A stretch of 61,783 nucleotides of DNA from an uncultured Lachnospiraceae bacterium (GCA_910586645.1 CAJUIS010000015.1:1-61783), one strand, 5' to 3'; positions 1-8,326 are shown, counted from the first letter of the stretch. Translations and numbers: made by a program. The notes: a model not told the origin generated them from the letters alone.

Positions 1-63
1 AAGAATAAGTGCATAACCATCATTTCTACTGGCTATACACTTATTATACGAGGGAGAAAAGAT

Positions 64-912
64 ATGGGTAAAACGTCTGGATTTATGAAGAAAACATTAT
101 TTGCATTGATGGCTGTGCTTGCGGCAGTTTCTTTTCTGCCGAAGAACACAGAAGCGGCAACGGTCAGATTAGACCAGAAGAAATTTACTTTGACGGAAGG
201 GGAGCGTTTTACGCTGACTCTTAAGGGCACAGGCAAAAAAGCAACATGCACTTCGTCCAACAAACGCATTGCAACGGTTACAAAGAAGGGCTGTAACGTA
301 GTGGCGAAGAAGGCAGGAAAAGTTACAATCACAGCTAAGGTCGGCAACAAGAAAGTGAAATGTAAGGTGACGGTTAAGAAAGCCGCTCCGAAGCCGTACC
401 TTACAGCTACGACAAAGACACTTCGGGTAGGCGAAAGTTTTCTGCTTATTCAGGGGCAGTATACAGATTATGAGAGCACATTTTCTTATAACGACCACAT
501 TGCAACGATTGACGGAGCGGGAAGGGTAGTTGCAACTGGTGTAGGTCAGACAAAGGTTCTTGTAAACAGAGGTCAGGACGCACAGGGCAGATATAGAGAT
601 TACGTTTGTACAATCAACGTTGTAGCAGGAACAGCTCCGGCTTGTAAACATCAGTGGATGGATACAGGCAAATACAACAGCAAGGGTAATAGAGTAGATG
701 TAGCTTATATTTTAAAGACTGTTAGGTCTGAAGCGTATACAGAATGCAATACCTGTCATCAGAAATATTTATTACAGAGTGAATATGACGAACATGCTCA
801 TACTGTTACCTCTCATGCAGGTTATACAACAGCAGGCGGTGGGGAAACCCACAACATGTTAAAATTCAGCAACGCATTACAGTATTGTTCTAAATGTGGA
901 CTGCGCAAATAG
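64..912 (+). CDS. Secreted Big_2 (bacterial Ig-like) domain protein
   Basis: A 282-aa exported protein. The first 31 residues form a signal peptide (Lys-rich start, hydrophobic core, cleavage near TEAA). Residues about 32-105 form one Big_2-type Ig fold ending in the usual CKVTVKK strand; residues 112-187 look like a second, diverged Ig fold. The C-terminal 90 residues carry two CxxC pairs (CNTCH and CSKCG) plus several His, suggesting a small metal-binding or disulfide domain that I do not recognise. The start at 64 is supported by GAGGGAGAA upstream. No sortase motif is seen. Probably a cell-surface or secreted protein of unknown binding target; a terminator follows it. Confidence 0.8.
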   Translation: MGKTSGFMKKTLFALMAVLAAVSFLPKNTEAATVRLDQKKFTLTEGERFTLTLKGTGKKATCTSSNKRIATVTKKGCNVVAKKAGKVTITAKVGNKKVKCKVTVKKAAPKPYLTATTKTLRVGESFLLIQGQYTDYESTFSYNDHIATIDGAGRVVATGVGQTKVLVNRGQDAQGRYRDYVCTINVVAGTAPACKHQWMDTGKYNSKGNRVDVAYILKTVRSEAYTECNTCHQKYLLQSEYDEHAHTVTSHAGYTTAGGGETHNMLKFSNALQYCSKCGLRK

Positions 913-956
913 TTTCACGTGAAGGCTTGCAGAAATATATAAAAAATCATACAGTT

Positions 957-999
957 AAGGGATATTCTCAAAAAGTGCATTTGAAAATATCCCTTGTTT
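957..999 (+). terminator. Rho-independent terminator after Big_2 gene
   Basis: Inverted repeat AAGGGATATT / AATATCCCTT with a T-rich tail (cttgttttatt), placed 45 bases after the stop of the Big_2 gene. Confidence 0.7.
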
Positions 1000-1000
1000 T

Positions 1001-1482
1001 ATTATCGGGTTTATTGGTATGATTTACGCCGTATGTAAATCCCTAATTGCTACGCAATTACCTGTCGGCAAGGGGATTGACATACTCAAGAATTTTGATT
1101 ACACTTTTGATTACACTGGAGAAATGATGTGCCGCAAGTCCTTTCTTTTAAGATTTTTAGAGAAATCGAAAGGTTCGAGCCCCCGATGTCTCACGAAGCA
1201 AAAACAGCGGGAAGCATTGATTTTTCAGTGTTTTCCGCTGTTTTTTATGTAAGTGGATGTGGGCGGTTGTAGCAGGTTGTAAATGTCTAAATTGGGTCTG
1301 TACAAATGATTTTTCACAGACATCACCCCCATTCTCTATAGAATGAGATCAACGCACCCTGTAACATGGCTGTTCCTGCGAATATTCTAACAGGAAGCTT
1401 CTCCAATGGCAATGAAATCTCCGTTTGCATTTTCAGTTGCTTTTCCCATATTAGAGATATTAGAAATGAAAACCTGATAATT
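1001..1482. other. Gene-poor stretch with a tRNA-3'-end-like fragment
   Basis: No convincing gene. A 77-codon open frame at 1019-1252 has no ribosome site and no recognisable domain. At 1172-1194 there is a T-arm-like run (GGTTCGAGCCCC...) without the rest of a tRNA, and a hairpin follows at 1202-1246. Together with the broken integrase nearby this may be the remains of an attachment site, but the tRNA body is absent. Confidence 0.35.
1202..1246 (+). terminator. Hairpin with T tract
   Basis: AAACAGCGG at 1202-1210 pairs with CCGCTGTTT at 1235-1243, followed by a T run. It looks like an intrinsic terminator, although no clear gene ends just before it. Confidence 0.55.
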
Positions 1483-2073
1483 TTATTTATGTTCCAGCCA
1501 TTTGCATTCGGTTATTTCCATATTAGAAAATAAAGCTTTAAATGAAGAATTTTCGGGGCTGCAGGCATATATTCCGAACAGGATTTCTTCTACGCCTTTC
1601 CACATATGGCAGATACGCATTTGCTTAAAGATTATGCCGTCTGTACTATATTCTATGAGGTAATCGCTTTTGCGTCTGCTCAAACGATACCACATATCTT
1701 TTATCTCGGCGGAAATATCAGTTGTGGCCCAGTCTGAATATCCATGGTTGGTAACTACGCTTCCTAATCTTTGATATTCCTGGTTTTCATATTCGACGGA
1801 GGCTTTTAACCAATTTTCACTGTCTAAATACATAACTATTCCGCATTGGTCGAAACGGCGTTTACTTTCAAAATGGGTTTTAACAACAAAAGAAAAATAT
1901 TCATCGGATGTTTTTGTCTGCAAAACAGGCGCGTTGTCATTTTGAAAACCATAATATGTACGCTGCCATAAATCCGTTCCAGGTTCTGTAAACAGCTCTG
2001 CATAATCTTGTGAAATTACAGATTGTTTTGGTTTTCTGGTCCAAAGCAGGGGTTCTTTTAAAAAATCTCTCAT
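1483..2073 (-). CDS. DUF1349 family protein (concanavalin-A-like fold)
   Basis: A 196-aa cytoplasmic protein with no signal peptide or membrane helix. It matches the DUF1349 / YqjG-like family of about 190-200 residues, a predicted concanavalin-like beta sandwich: a W-rich N-terminus, a central segment with FDQCGIVMY and ENWLKASVEYE, then LGSVVTNHGYSDWAT and a C-terminal FGIYACSPE. These are family hallmarks from memory. Function is unproved; carbohydrate binding is often suggested from the fold. It stands alone on the minus strand next to a broken integrase, so it may be cargo of a decayed element. Confidence 0.75.
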   Translation of the reverse strand: MRDFLKEPLLWTRKPKQSVISQDYAELFTEPGTDLWQRTYYGFQNDNAPVLQTKTSDEYFSFVVKTHFESKRRFDQCGIVMYLDSENWLKASVEYENQEYQRLGSVVTNHGYSDWATTDISAEIKDMWYRLSRRKSDYLIEYSTDGIIFKQMRICHMWKGVEEILFGIYACSPENSSFKALFSNMEITECKWLEHK

Positions 2074-2285
2074 ATGCTGCCTCCAATATGGATGAATGTC
2101 TTGTTTTTATATCATAGATTTCAAAAAGTGTATCATAACACAAAAGGCAAAACAATAGTTTTCAGCATTTTGGCCAGGATTTTCTTTGCCTGTAGTTTCT
2201 TGATGCGGCGCCCGATACAAGGCTGCTTTCCGATCATCGGGCGTTTGTTTTTTGAATACGGCCGCCGGGGTTTGTTCGTGTCTTA

Positions 2286-2946
2286 TTAATATCTTATCAG
2301 TGACAGAATCCTCCATCCGGTGTATGTAAGAATAAGGACGGTATCGGTATAGGGAATTGTGTTTACATTCTGCCAGAGCAGGCGCAGTTCTTCTTTGGTG
2401 AATGGGATTCCTGCTTCGTCATCCTCCGCTTTGGTGATTTTTATGTATTGGGAGTAATCCTTGTCTATGATATCGTATTCTGCAGCATACTTGAACATTT
2501 GGTGCAGCAGGTTGGCAATATGCTCCATGTATGCGTGGGACAATGTATGGTCGTCAAGGATTGCCTGCATATCCGCAGCGCGTATTTCGCTTATCTTCCT
2601 GCTATGCAGGGAAACGCACTTACGGAAGGCCCCGGTTGTGCAGGCTATGGAACTTTTAGAGTATGTTTTAGCCGGGTTTTCGTATTTCCTTTGGAACCAT
2701 GCCTGGTAAACTTCTTCAAATGTCATAGCGCGTTTTTTTTATGTCGAACGGGTTTTTATTGTAGCCTGCAAGTGCGATATCTGCGTCTATGCGGCTTTCA
2801 AAACGTCCCAGCACGTCATAGGCTGGGTAACCCCATTCATTGATGCGCGTATTTACCCGTACTTCAAATGGGCAGCGGCGCTTGCCTGACAGCTTTACAA
2901 TGGCGCCGGAACCGTTTGGGCGGCGCATGGCTTTTCCTCTTGGCAT
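2286..2946 (-). pseudogene. Broken tyrosine recombinase (integrase) gene
   Basis: Two adjacent minus-strand frames together give an ICE/phage-type tyrosine integrase. The upstream frame (2716-2946) has the AP2-like N-terminal domain (NGSGAIVKLSGKRRCPFEVR). The downstream frame (2286-2726) has the SAM-like core-binding domain and the start of the catalytic domain up to YTGWRI, which contains the first catalytic Arg. The frames are offset at a run of eight A on the minus strand (T8 at 2733-2740); nine would restore one frame. After the first catalytic Arg the protein ends within a few residues, so the His-x-x-Arg and Tyr are missing. It is a dead integrase marking a decayed mobile element. Confidence 0.8.
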
Positions 2947-3092
2947 AAAAAATCAGTCCTTTCTTAAAAATGGGTGCATTTTATAAAGGACTGTGATATA
3001 CTGGATTTGGTTGAGGTATATATCATAATCCCTTATTATATCTATCTGAAAGGCTCTAGTGTTGGTAGCACTGGGGCTTTTTCATTTGGGGG

Positions 3093-3121
3093 TTGAAATT
3101 CCTGCATGGATGGCGTATAAT
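3093..3121 (+). promoter_or_regulatory. Strong promoter of the antitoxin RNA
   Basis: TTGAAA at 3093-3098, a 17-base spacer, then TATAAT at 3116-3121. Transcription would start near 3128 and run into the terminator at 3184-3227, with no open frame between, as expected for a small regulatory RNA. Confidence 0.65.
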
Positions 3122-3127
3122 ATGCTT

Positions 3128-3227
3128 AACAAGGCAGCCGATACGATAGCTTACACCTATCCGTTTCCGGCGCAATAAAGACTAAAAATAGCACCTTTAC
3201 TTTGTCAGAGCGGGGGTGCTATTTTTT
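3128..3227 (+). ncRNA. Predicted antitoxin RNA of a type I TA locus
   Basis: A predicted RNA of about 100 nt from the promoter at 3093-3121 to the bidirectional terminator at 3184-3227. It converges on the toxin mRNA of the opposite strand, so the two share the full terminator stem and the last toxin codons as complementary sequence. Its first bases (with the -10 box, 3116-3143) match the toxin promoter/leader at 24 of 28 positions in inverted orientation. The layout resembles the par/fst and txpA/ratA type I loci. The RNA boundaries are inferred. Confidence 0.5.
3184..3227. terminator. Bidirectional terminator shared by toxin and antitoxin
   Basis: AAAAATAGCACC at 3184-3195 pairs with GGTGCTATTTTT at 3215-3226. 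T runs flank the stem on both strands, so it can stop the plus-strand antitoxin RNA and the minus-strand toxin mRNA. The toxin stop codon (3219-3221) lies inside the stem. Confidence 0.75.
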
Positions 3228-3305
3228 ATGGTTGACGTAGTCCAAAATGGCAACAACGAGAATCGCAAACGTAAGCAGTACCATAAATTCTTCATATGTA
3301 CTCAT
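3219..3305 (-). CDS. Putative holin-like toxin (Hol-Tox family), 28 aa
   Basis: A 28-codon gene. The peptide starts MSTYEEF, has a hydrophobic helix (VLLTFAILVVAIL) at about residues 9-21, and ends in a polar, basic tail (DYVNHKK). This is the pattern of the putative holin-like toxin family of type I membrane toxins. An excellent ribosome site (GGAAGGAGG) lies six bases before the ATG. The expected action is insertion in the membrane and depolarisation when not silenced by the antisense RNA. It sits between a broken integrase and gene fragments, typical of a mobile or addiction module. Toxicity is inferred from the family, not shown. Confidence 0.7.
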   Translation of the reverse strand: MSTYEEFMVLLTFAILVVAILDYVNHKK

Positions 3306-3372
3306 AAAGTGCCTCCTTCCCCAAGGCTCGGAACGGAGGTATTCGCACCCTATCGGCCACCCTGCTAAGCAT

Positions 3373-3401
3373 ATTATATTGTCATGGTGCGGCAGTTTCC
3401 C
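3373..3401 (-). promoter_or_regulatory. Weak promoter of the toxin mRNA
   Basis: On the minus strand: -10 TATAAT (plus-strand 3373-3378) with GGGAAA 17 bases upstream (3396-3401). The -10 region and leader repeat those of the antitoxin promoter, but the -35 is poorer (GGGAAA against TTGAAA), which would keep the antisense RNA in excess. The leader to the toxin start is about 60 nt. Confidence 0.5.
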
Positions 3402-3732
3402 GGTTTGGAATCGGTAAAACAGGCCGGATTTGAAATCTGGGCTGCTGAATTATGTCCTGTGGCACTCCCAGTCGCCCATATACGGGCATAATGGCTATTG
3501 ATGGTATTTCTATCAATAAATGTATAAAACGCCTGTATAGGGCGAATAGAGAGGAAAATTACGCTGTATTCTTTATTCAACAGCTTGTGGGCGAAAACTG
3601 CCAACGACAGCCATTTGTCCGTGGTTAGAGCCATTTGGCTTTTACCCTGCCCCATAATTACCAACACCCCTGCCGCTGATTAGATGCACCCATTTGGTTG
3701 TGTCCTCTGGTGGATGGTTATTCCTGGGGTGG
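3402..3732. other. No recognisable gene
   Basis: A minus-strand open frame of 97 codons (3374-3667) overlaps the toxin promoter, has no ribosome site and no recognisable domain. I take it as fortuitous or as debris of a former element. Confidence 0.4.
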
Positions 3733-3957
3733 TTAATCAATTTTATCAGGAAAATTGTCAAATATATATTTTGGTATCATGTAGAGTTCTTCAATTCTTT
3801 CAACAGCCTTTTTTCTTCCGATTTCGTTTAAACCCTTAAATGAGCCTAAGATTTTTTTGAGTTGTTGAGATACTTTCTCACGTTCCCTATCGTCTATCCC
3901 CTCTTTATCTATTAACGAATGAAGTAATTCATAAGCTTCTTGTGGTAGATCATCCTG
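3733..3957 (-). pseudogene. C-terminal fragment of an XRE-type regulator
   Basis: Minus-strand reading frame of 74 codons ending at 3733. Its ending (LGSFKGLNEIGRKKAVERIEE then LYMIPKY) resembles the tail of XRE/HTH_3 family repressors found in phages and ICEs, which often end in ERIEELxxIPKY. The helix-turn-helix part and a start codon are missing; upstream the frame runs into unrelated sequence shared with the plus-strand fragment at 3965-4124. I infer deletion debris of the same decayed element as the integrase. Confidence 0.5.
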
Positions 3958-3964
3958 ATCTGTG

Positions 3965-4124
3965 CATTCAAGATTTATGGCATATCCCGAAGCCGCGCTA
4001 TATGCGTTGGAAGAAATATGATGCGTTCATGGAGGAATACAGGCGGCTCCAAAAGGAATATAAAACAATATATAATACATCGTTAATGAAAGCGTTTGAA
4101 AGGATAAATAAGCTGCTTGGCTAA
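3965..4124 (+). pseudogene. C-terminal fragment of an unknown protein
   Basis: The reading frame gives a Lys/Tyr/Arg-rich segment (IPKPRYMRWKKYDAFMEEYR... ending FERINKLLG) that looks like real protein but has no ribosome site or proper start. A nominal ATG at 3942 would add sequence overlapping the XRE fragment on the other strand. I do not recognise the family. Probably the tail of a gene whose front was deleted. Confidence 0.3.
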
Positions 4125-4222
4125 CCTGTACAGGAGTTTATTAGTGTCGTATTAGTGACAAAGAATACCAAAACCCTTGATTATAAGCCATTATCGGCTT
4201 TATAATTTTAAGGAAAATTTAA

Positions 4223-4251
4223 TTGTATTTGTTGTAAGATAATGATAAGAT
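4223..4251 (+). promoter_or_regulatory. Candidate promoter of the ABC exporter operon
   Basis: TTGTAT at 4223-4228, 17 bases, TAAGAT at 4246-4251, about 70 bases before the first gene of the operon. Confidence 0.4.
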
Positions 4252-4323
4252 GGTTACGAATATTGAGTGGCTTGTGACCATTTTTCTTTTTGAGAAATAT
4301 GGCGGATATAGACAGGAGGCAGT

Positions 4324-6000
4324 ATGGGTAAAAAGAAAGCAGCCATTGTACTTGGAGCAATAGCCGTTGCGGCAGCGGCAGCGGCCGGAATCTGGTACTT
4401 TTGGGGGAATGGCGGGAAAGACAGTAAGGACAGGGTGTATGTGGAAAAAGTATCCTCTGTTACAGGAAATCTTATGGGGGCGCAGAACCGTTATTCCGGC
4501 GTGGTACAGCCGCAGGAGACAGTAGAGGTCAATGCGGATTCCGAGCGTACAATTGGCGAAGTGTACGTAGAAGTAGGGGATACTGTAGAGGCGGGCACGC
4601 CATTGTTTTCCTATGATACGGAGGATTTGACGCTTGAACTGGAACAGGCGAAACTGGAGCTTGAAAACCAGGACATAGAAATCAGCGGCTACAGAAATCA
4701 GATTCGTGAATTGGAAAAAGAGAGAACGGCGGCCGCAGAAGCGAATAAATTTGAATATACGACCCAGATTCAGACGATTGAGACGCAGATCAAACAGGCG
4801 GAATTTACAAAGTCCAGCAAGCAGTTGGAGATCAATAAACTTCAGAAAAGGGTGGACAATTCCCAGGTAAACAGTACGGCGTCCGGAATTGTGAAGTCAA
4901 TTGACGACGGGCAGTCTCAGAATGAGGACACCACTGCGTATATGACAATTCTTTCTACCGGGGAATACCGCATAAAAGGCACTGTAAACGAGCAGAATGT
5001 CGGAATGATTTCCAGCGGGCTGGACGTTATCATACGTTCAAGAGTGGACGAGGACATTACCTGGACAGGTATGATTGAGAGTCTGGATACCGAAGAATCT
5101 TCAGGTTCTTCTGACGGGGACATGATGGAAGGATCGGATGATGGGGAAAACGCTTCCAGCGACTATTCCTTTTATGTTACGCTGGATGATGCAGAAGGGC
5201 TGATGCTGGGGCAGCATGTTCTGATTGAGCTGGACGAAGGGCAGACAGAAGAGAAAGAGGGAATCTGGCTGCAGAGCGGATATATTGTTTTTGAAGGCAG
5301 AGAAGAAGGGATGCAGCCGGGAATGGATGAAGTCTCAGATTTTATGAACCGTCTGGATACGGAAGCAGTTTCGGATTTTCTGGATGGCATGGACACAGAA
5401 ATGCTGATGAATTATGAAAGCGGCGCAGAAGATTTGCTGGGATATGAAGGCGCTACGGAAGCGCTGGAAGGTTTTGGATATGATATGGGCACGGAAACTC
5501 CTATGGAAGGAAACAGCGGCCCGGCTTATGTATGGGCGGACAATGGCAAAGGAAAACTGGAGAAACGTACGGTACAGCTTGGAGAATATGACGAAGAGCT
5601 GGATCAGTATGAGATTTTGTCCGGCCTGACAGAAGAAGATTTTATCGCATGGCCGATGGAAGGGCTTTATGAAGGAGTCAGGACCGTAACGGATTCGGAA
5701 GAAGTGGATTATACATCCGATCTTTACAATCAGGAAACGGGCACGGAAGGCTTCGACGATATGAATGGAGAAGGACTGTATGACGACGGATTTTACAATG
5801 ACGGAATGAATACAGAAGGCTTGTATGATGACGGAACATATGATGGCGAAGAGCCGTATGACGATAAAGAAATGTATGATGACGAAAGCGGAGACGGTGC
5901 GGACGATACAGAAGATGCAAAGCGAGACGCTCTGCTCAGTGAAAATGGAAACAGACCTCTGGAGATAGAAGATTTTCTGCGTTTGGAGGGAGTTTTATGA
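4324..6000 (+). CDS. MacA/HlyD-like membrane fusion (adaptor) protein with acidic repeat tail
   Basis: A 558-aa adaptor for an ABC exporter. Residues 6-28 are one membrane helix (Ala-rich), about 50-97 a lipoyl/barrel-sandwich half (VEVGDTVEAGTPLFSYD), 98-180 a coiled-coil hairpin rich in Glu/Lys/Gln, about 183-225 the returning barrel half, and 280-305 a beta-barrel strand set. Unusual parts are acidic insertions at about 258-279 and 320-396 and a tail (about 456-545) full of Asp, Glu, Tyr and Gly, with repeated LYDDG-type units. Start supported by GACAGGAGG. The stop overlaps the next start (ATGA). First gene of the operon ending at 9580. Confidence 0.85.
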   Translation: MGKKKAAIVLGAIAVAAAAAAGIWYFWGNGGKDSKDRVYVEKVSSVTGNLMGAQNRYSGVVQPQETVEVNADSERTIGEVYVEVGDTVEAGTPLFSYDTEDLTLELEQAKLELENQDIEISGYRNQIRELEKERTAAAEANKFEYTTQIQTIETQIKQAEFTKSSKQLEINKLQKRVDNSQVNSTASGIVKSIDDGQSQNEDTTAYMTILSTGEYRIKGTVNEQNVGMISSGLDVIIRSRVDEDITWTGMIESLDTEESSGSSDGDMMEGSDDGENASSDYSFYVTLDDAEGLMLGQHVLIELDEGQTEEKEGIWLQSGYIVFEGREEGMQPGMDEVSDFMNRLDTEAVSDFLDGMDTEMLMNYESGAEDLLGYEGATEALEGFGYDMGTETPMEGNSGPAYVWADNGKGKLEKRTVQLGEYDEELDQYEILSGLTEEDFIAWPMEGLYEGVRTVTDSEEVDYTSDLYNQETGTEGFDDMNGEGLYDDGFYNDGMNTEGLYDDGTYDGEEPYDDKEMYDDESGDGADDTEDAKRDALLSENGNRPLEIEDFLRLEGVL

Positions 6001-6686
6001 TACTGGAATTGAAAAATATTTTTAAGGACTATAATTCAGATAAGCTGAAAGTTCCGGTATTAAAAGACGTCAGCCTGCAGGTCGAAGAGGGGGAATACGT
6101 AGCCATTATGGGGCCGTCCGGCTCCGGAAAGACAACGCTTATGAATATTATCGGATGTCTTGACCGTCCGACTTCGGGAGAATTTTATCTGGCCGGCACC
6201 GACGTAGCGGCGCTGAAGGATAAAGATCTTTCCAATCTGCGCCTAAACAGCATAGGGTTTGTGTTTCAGAGCTTTCATCTGATGCCAAGGGAGACGGCGC
6301 TTGAAAATGTAGGGCTGCCTCTCAGCTATGCCGGGATTAAAAAGAAAGAGAGGAGAGAACGCGCTTTAAAGGCTCTTGAAAGAGTAGGGCTTAAAGAGCG
6401 GGCGGCGTTTATGCCGACGCAGCTTTCCGGAGGGCAGAAGCAGCGCGTCGCCATTGCAAGAGCCATGGTAAACAGTCCGAAACTTCTTTTGGCGGATGAG
6501 CCTACCGGCGCGCTGGATTCCAAGTCGGGCGCCCAGATCATGGATTTATTTCAGAGGCTGAACGACGAGGGAGTTACGATTGTTATGATTACCCATGATA
6601 AGAATATAGCAGAGCATGCCAAGCGGGTTTATAATATTATTGACGGGGAGATTTCCGAAGCGGCAGGAAAGGAGACGCATCCATGA
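5997..6686 (+). CDS. MacB/LolD-type ABC transporter ATPase
   Basis: A 229-aa ATPase subunit. Walker A GPSGSGKT at residues 39-46, Q-loop VFQSFHLMP, signature LSGGQKQR, Walker B LLLADEP and the H-switch MITHD are all intact, so it should hydrolyse ATP. The length and the TGALDSK segment fit the MacB/LolD/FtsE group that works with FtsX-fold permeases. Starts inside the stop of the first adaptor and its own stop overlaps the start of the second (ATGA both times), so it is translationally coupled. It should energise the permease at 8327-9580. Confidence 0.95.
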   Translation: MILELKNIFKDYNSDKLKVPVLKDVSLQVEEGEYVAIMGPSGSGKTTLMNIIGCLDRPTSGEFYLAGTDVAALKDKDLSNLRLNSIGFVFQSFHLMPRETALENVGLPLSYAGIKKKERRERALKALERVGLKERAAFMPTQLSGGQKQRVAIARAMVNSPKLLLADEPTGALDSKSGAQIMDLFQRLNDEGVTIVMITHDKNIAEHAKRVYNIIDGEISEAAGKETHP

Positions 6687-8311
6687 AGAAGGTGAAAAAA
6701 TATGTCATTTTGGCAGTTGTCCTTCTTGTAGTTGCCGGTGCGGCAGTTGGAGGAATTTTTGCATACCGGAAGTACCAGCAGGAGAACCTGATAGCGGAGG
6801 CCGTGTCTGTTGCAAATCTGAATATGGGCTGGTGGGGCGATTCCATGTCAAGTTCAGGAAACGTATCCGACAGCCATGTCCAGTCGGTAAAACTGGATGA
6901 GAGCAAAACCGTGGCGGAAGTTAAAGTAACAGAAGGGCAGGAGGTTAAAATCGGGGATCCCCTTCTTGTGTACGATACATCTGAAACGCAGATTCAGATA
7001 GATATGAAAAAACTGGAGCTCCAGGGGATTAAAAACGACATTACACTGGCGGAGCGTGAGATTGAACGGTTAAAGAAGATTAAGCCGGTATCGCAGGCTA
7101 CGCCCGCAGCGCCGTCAAAACAGCCAGCCAGCAGTCCAAAGAAAGAGCCGTCTGCCAGCCAGCGGCCAAGCGCCGTTGTTGTGATTGATGTGCCAAAGAA
7201 AGACGGAAAGGCTTATAATTATATTGATACAACGGCAAAACCTTATGAGGGAAAAGGAACTGTGGAAAAGCCATATCGTTTCCTCTGCACACAGGAATGT
7301 TATGTGTTGGGAAGTTACCTGAATCAGTTGGTAAAAAAAGAAGAGACGGCGGCTTTTGAAATCTGGAGCGGGAACAGTGTGACGGAAGGCACGCTGATTT
7401 CATGTTGGACGGTAAACGGCGCGGACTGGTCTTCTGTCAGTTCGGATTCAAAATGGTCGGTTGCCACACAGGAAGAATTGAACGACGGCGTAGAGATAAA
7501 AGAAGAGAAGGAGAGCGAAAAGAAAGAAGAAAGCGAGTCATCTGAAAGTGAAACGAATTCTACGGAAGAGACTTATACAGCGGATGAATTGAAGAAAGAA
7601 ATTGAAGAAAAAGAAACGGAGTTAAAGGAGCTGAAAATCAATCAAAAGGGAGCGAAACTGGAATTAAACAGCCTTAAGAAAAGCAAAAAGAAAAATACGG
7701 TTGAAGCTTCGCTTGACGGTGTGGTAAGGACTGTGGGAGATCCGGAAAACCCTCCGGTGGATGGATCGGCATTTATAGAAATAGCCGGAGCTTCCGGCCT
7801 GTATGTTAAATCAGAGATAAGTGAATTAATGCTGGATCAGATTGAAGTTGGACAGGAAATTTCCGTAAGCTCCTGGAGCAGCGGTCAGGAGTATACGGCT
7901 GTGATTACAGAAATTTCTGAATATCCTTCTGTGAACCGATGGGGATATTATGGAGAAGGCAATCCCAATGCGTCGTATTATTCGTATATGGCATATATTG
8001 AAGATTCTGCAGGGCTCTCAAACGGAGAAGATCTGCAGGTATCCATTACTCCGGCCAATACGGGCGAGGAGCAGAATTCACTTTATATTGACAAGTCATA
8101 TGTCAGGGAGGAAAACGGAAAATCTTATGTATTAAAAGCAGGAAAAGACAACCGCCTGGAAAAGAAATATGTAAAGACCGGACGGATTCTGTACGGTTCT
8201 TCGGTTGAGATTAAATCGGGGCTGACGTTAGAGGATCGCATAGCATTTCCTTACGGCAAGACTGCAAAAGAAGGAATTAAAGTAAAGGCAGAGAATTCGG
8301 AAGGGTTTTAA
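6683..8311 (+). CDS. Second MacA/HlyD-like adaptor with an inserted domain
   Basis: A 542-aa adaptor, different from the first. Residues 8-28 form a membrane helix; 55-92 the first barrel-sandwich half (VTEGQEVKIGDPLLVYD); 92-135 the ascending coiled coil; about 290-340 a strongly charged Glu/Lys/Ser descending coil; about 345-385 the second half (VEASLDGVVRTVG), then the beta-barrel and membrane-proximal parts. Between the two coil arms lies a Pro/Ser linker and an inserted globular segment (about 171-266) with two Cys and several Trp/Tyr that I do not recognise. Coupled to the ATPase upstream; 15 bases before the permease. Confidence 0.85.
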   Translation: MKKVKKYVILAVVLLVVAGAAVGGIFAYRKYQQENLIAEAVSVANLNMGWWGDSMSSSGNVSDSHVQSVKLDESKTVAEVKVTEGQEVKIGDPLLVYDTSETQIQIDMKKLELQGIKNDITLAEREIERLKKIKPVSQATPAAPSKQPASSPKKEPSASQRPSAVVVIDVPKKDGKAYNYIDTTAKPYEGKGTVEKPYRFLCTQECYVLGSYLNQLVKKEETAAFEIWSGNSVTEGTLISCWTVNGADWSSVSSDSKWSVATQEELNDGVEIKEEKESEKKEESESSESETNSTEETYTADELKKEIEEKETELKELKINQKGAKLELNSLKKSKKKNTVEASLDGVVRTVGDPENPPVDGSAFIEIAGASGLYVKSEISELMLDQIEVGQEISVSSWSSGQEYTAVITEISEYPSVNRWGYYGEGNPNASYYSYMAYIEDSAGLSNGEDLQVSITPANTGEEQNSLYIDKSYVREENGKSYVLKAGKDNRLEKKYVKTGRILYGSSVEIKSGLTLEDRIAFPYGKTAKEGIKVKAENSEGF

Positions 8312-8326
8312 ATAGAGAGGACACAT

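Noticed and set aside
169..651. 160-codon minus-strand frame
   Set aside because: Lies wholly inside the Big_2 gene, which has a signal peptide, domain and ribosome site.
1019..1252. 77-codon plus-strand open frame
   Set aside because: No ribosome site, no recognisable domain, crosses a tRNA-like fragment and a hairpin.
3374..3667. 97-codon minus-strand frame
   Set aside because: Overlaps the toxin promoter, no ribosome site, no recognisable motif.
5700..5910. Short repeats that could suggest a CRISPR or tandem DNA repeat
   Set aside because: They are in frame and encode the acidic Asp/Tyr/Gly units of the adaptor tail; spacing is irregular, and no cas genes are present.
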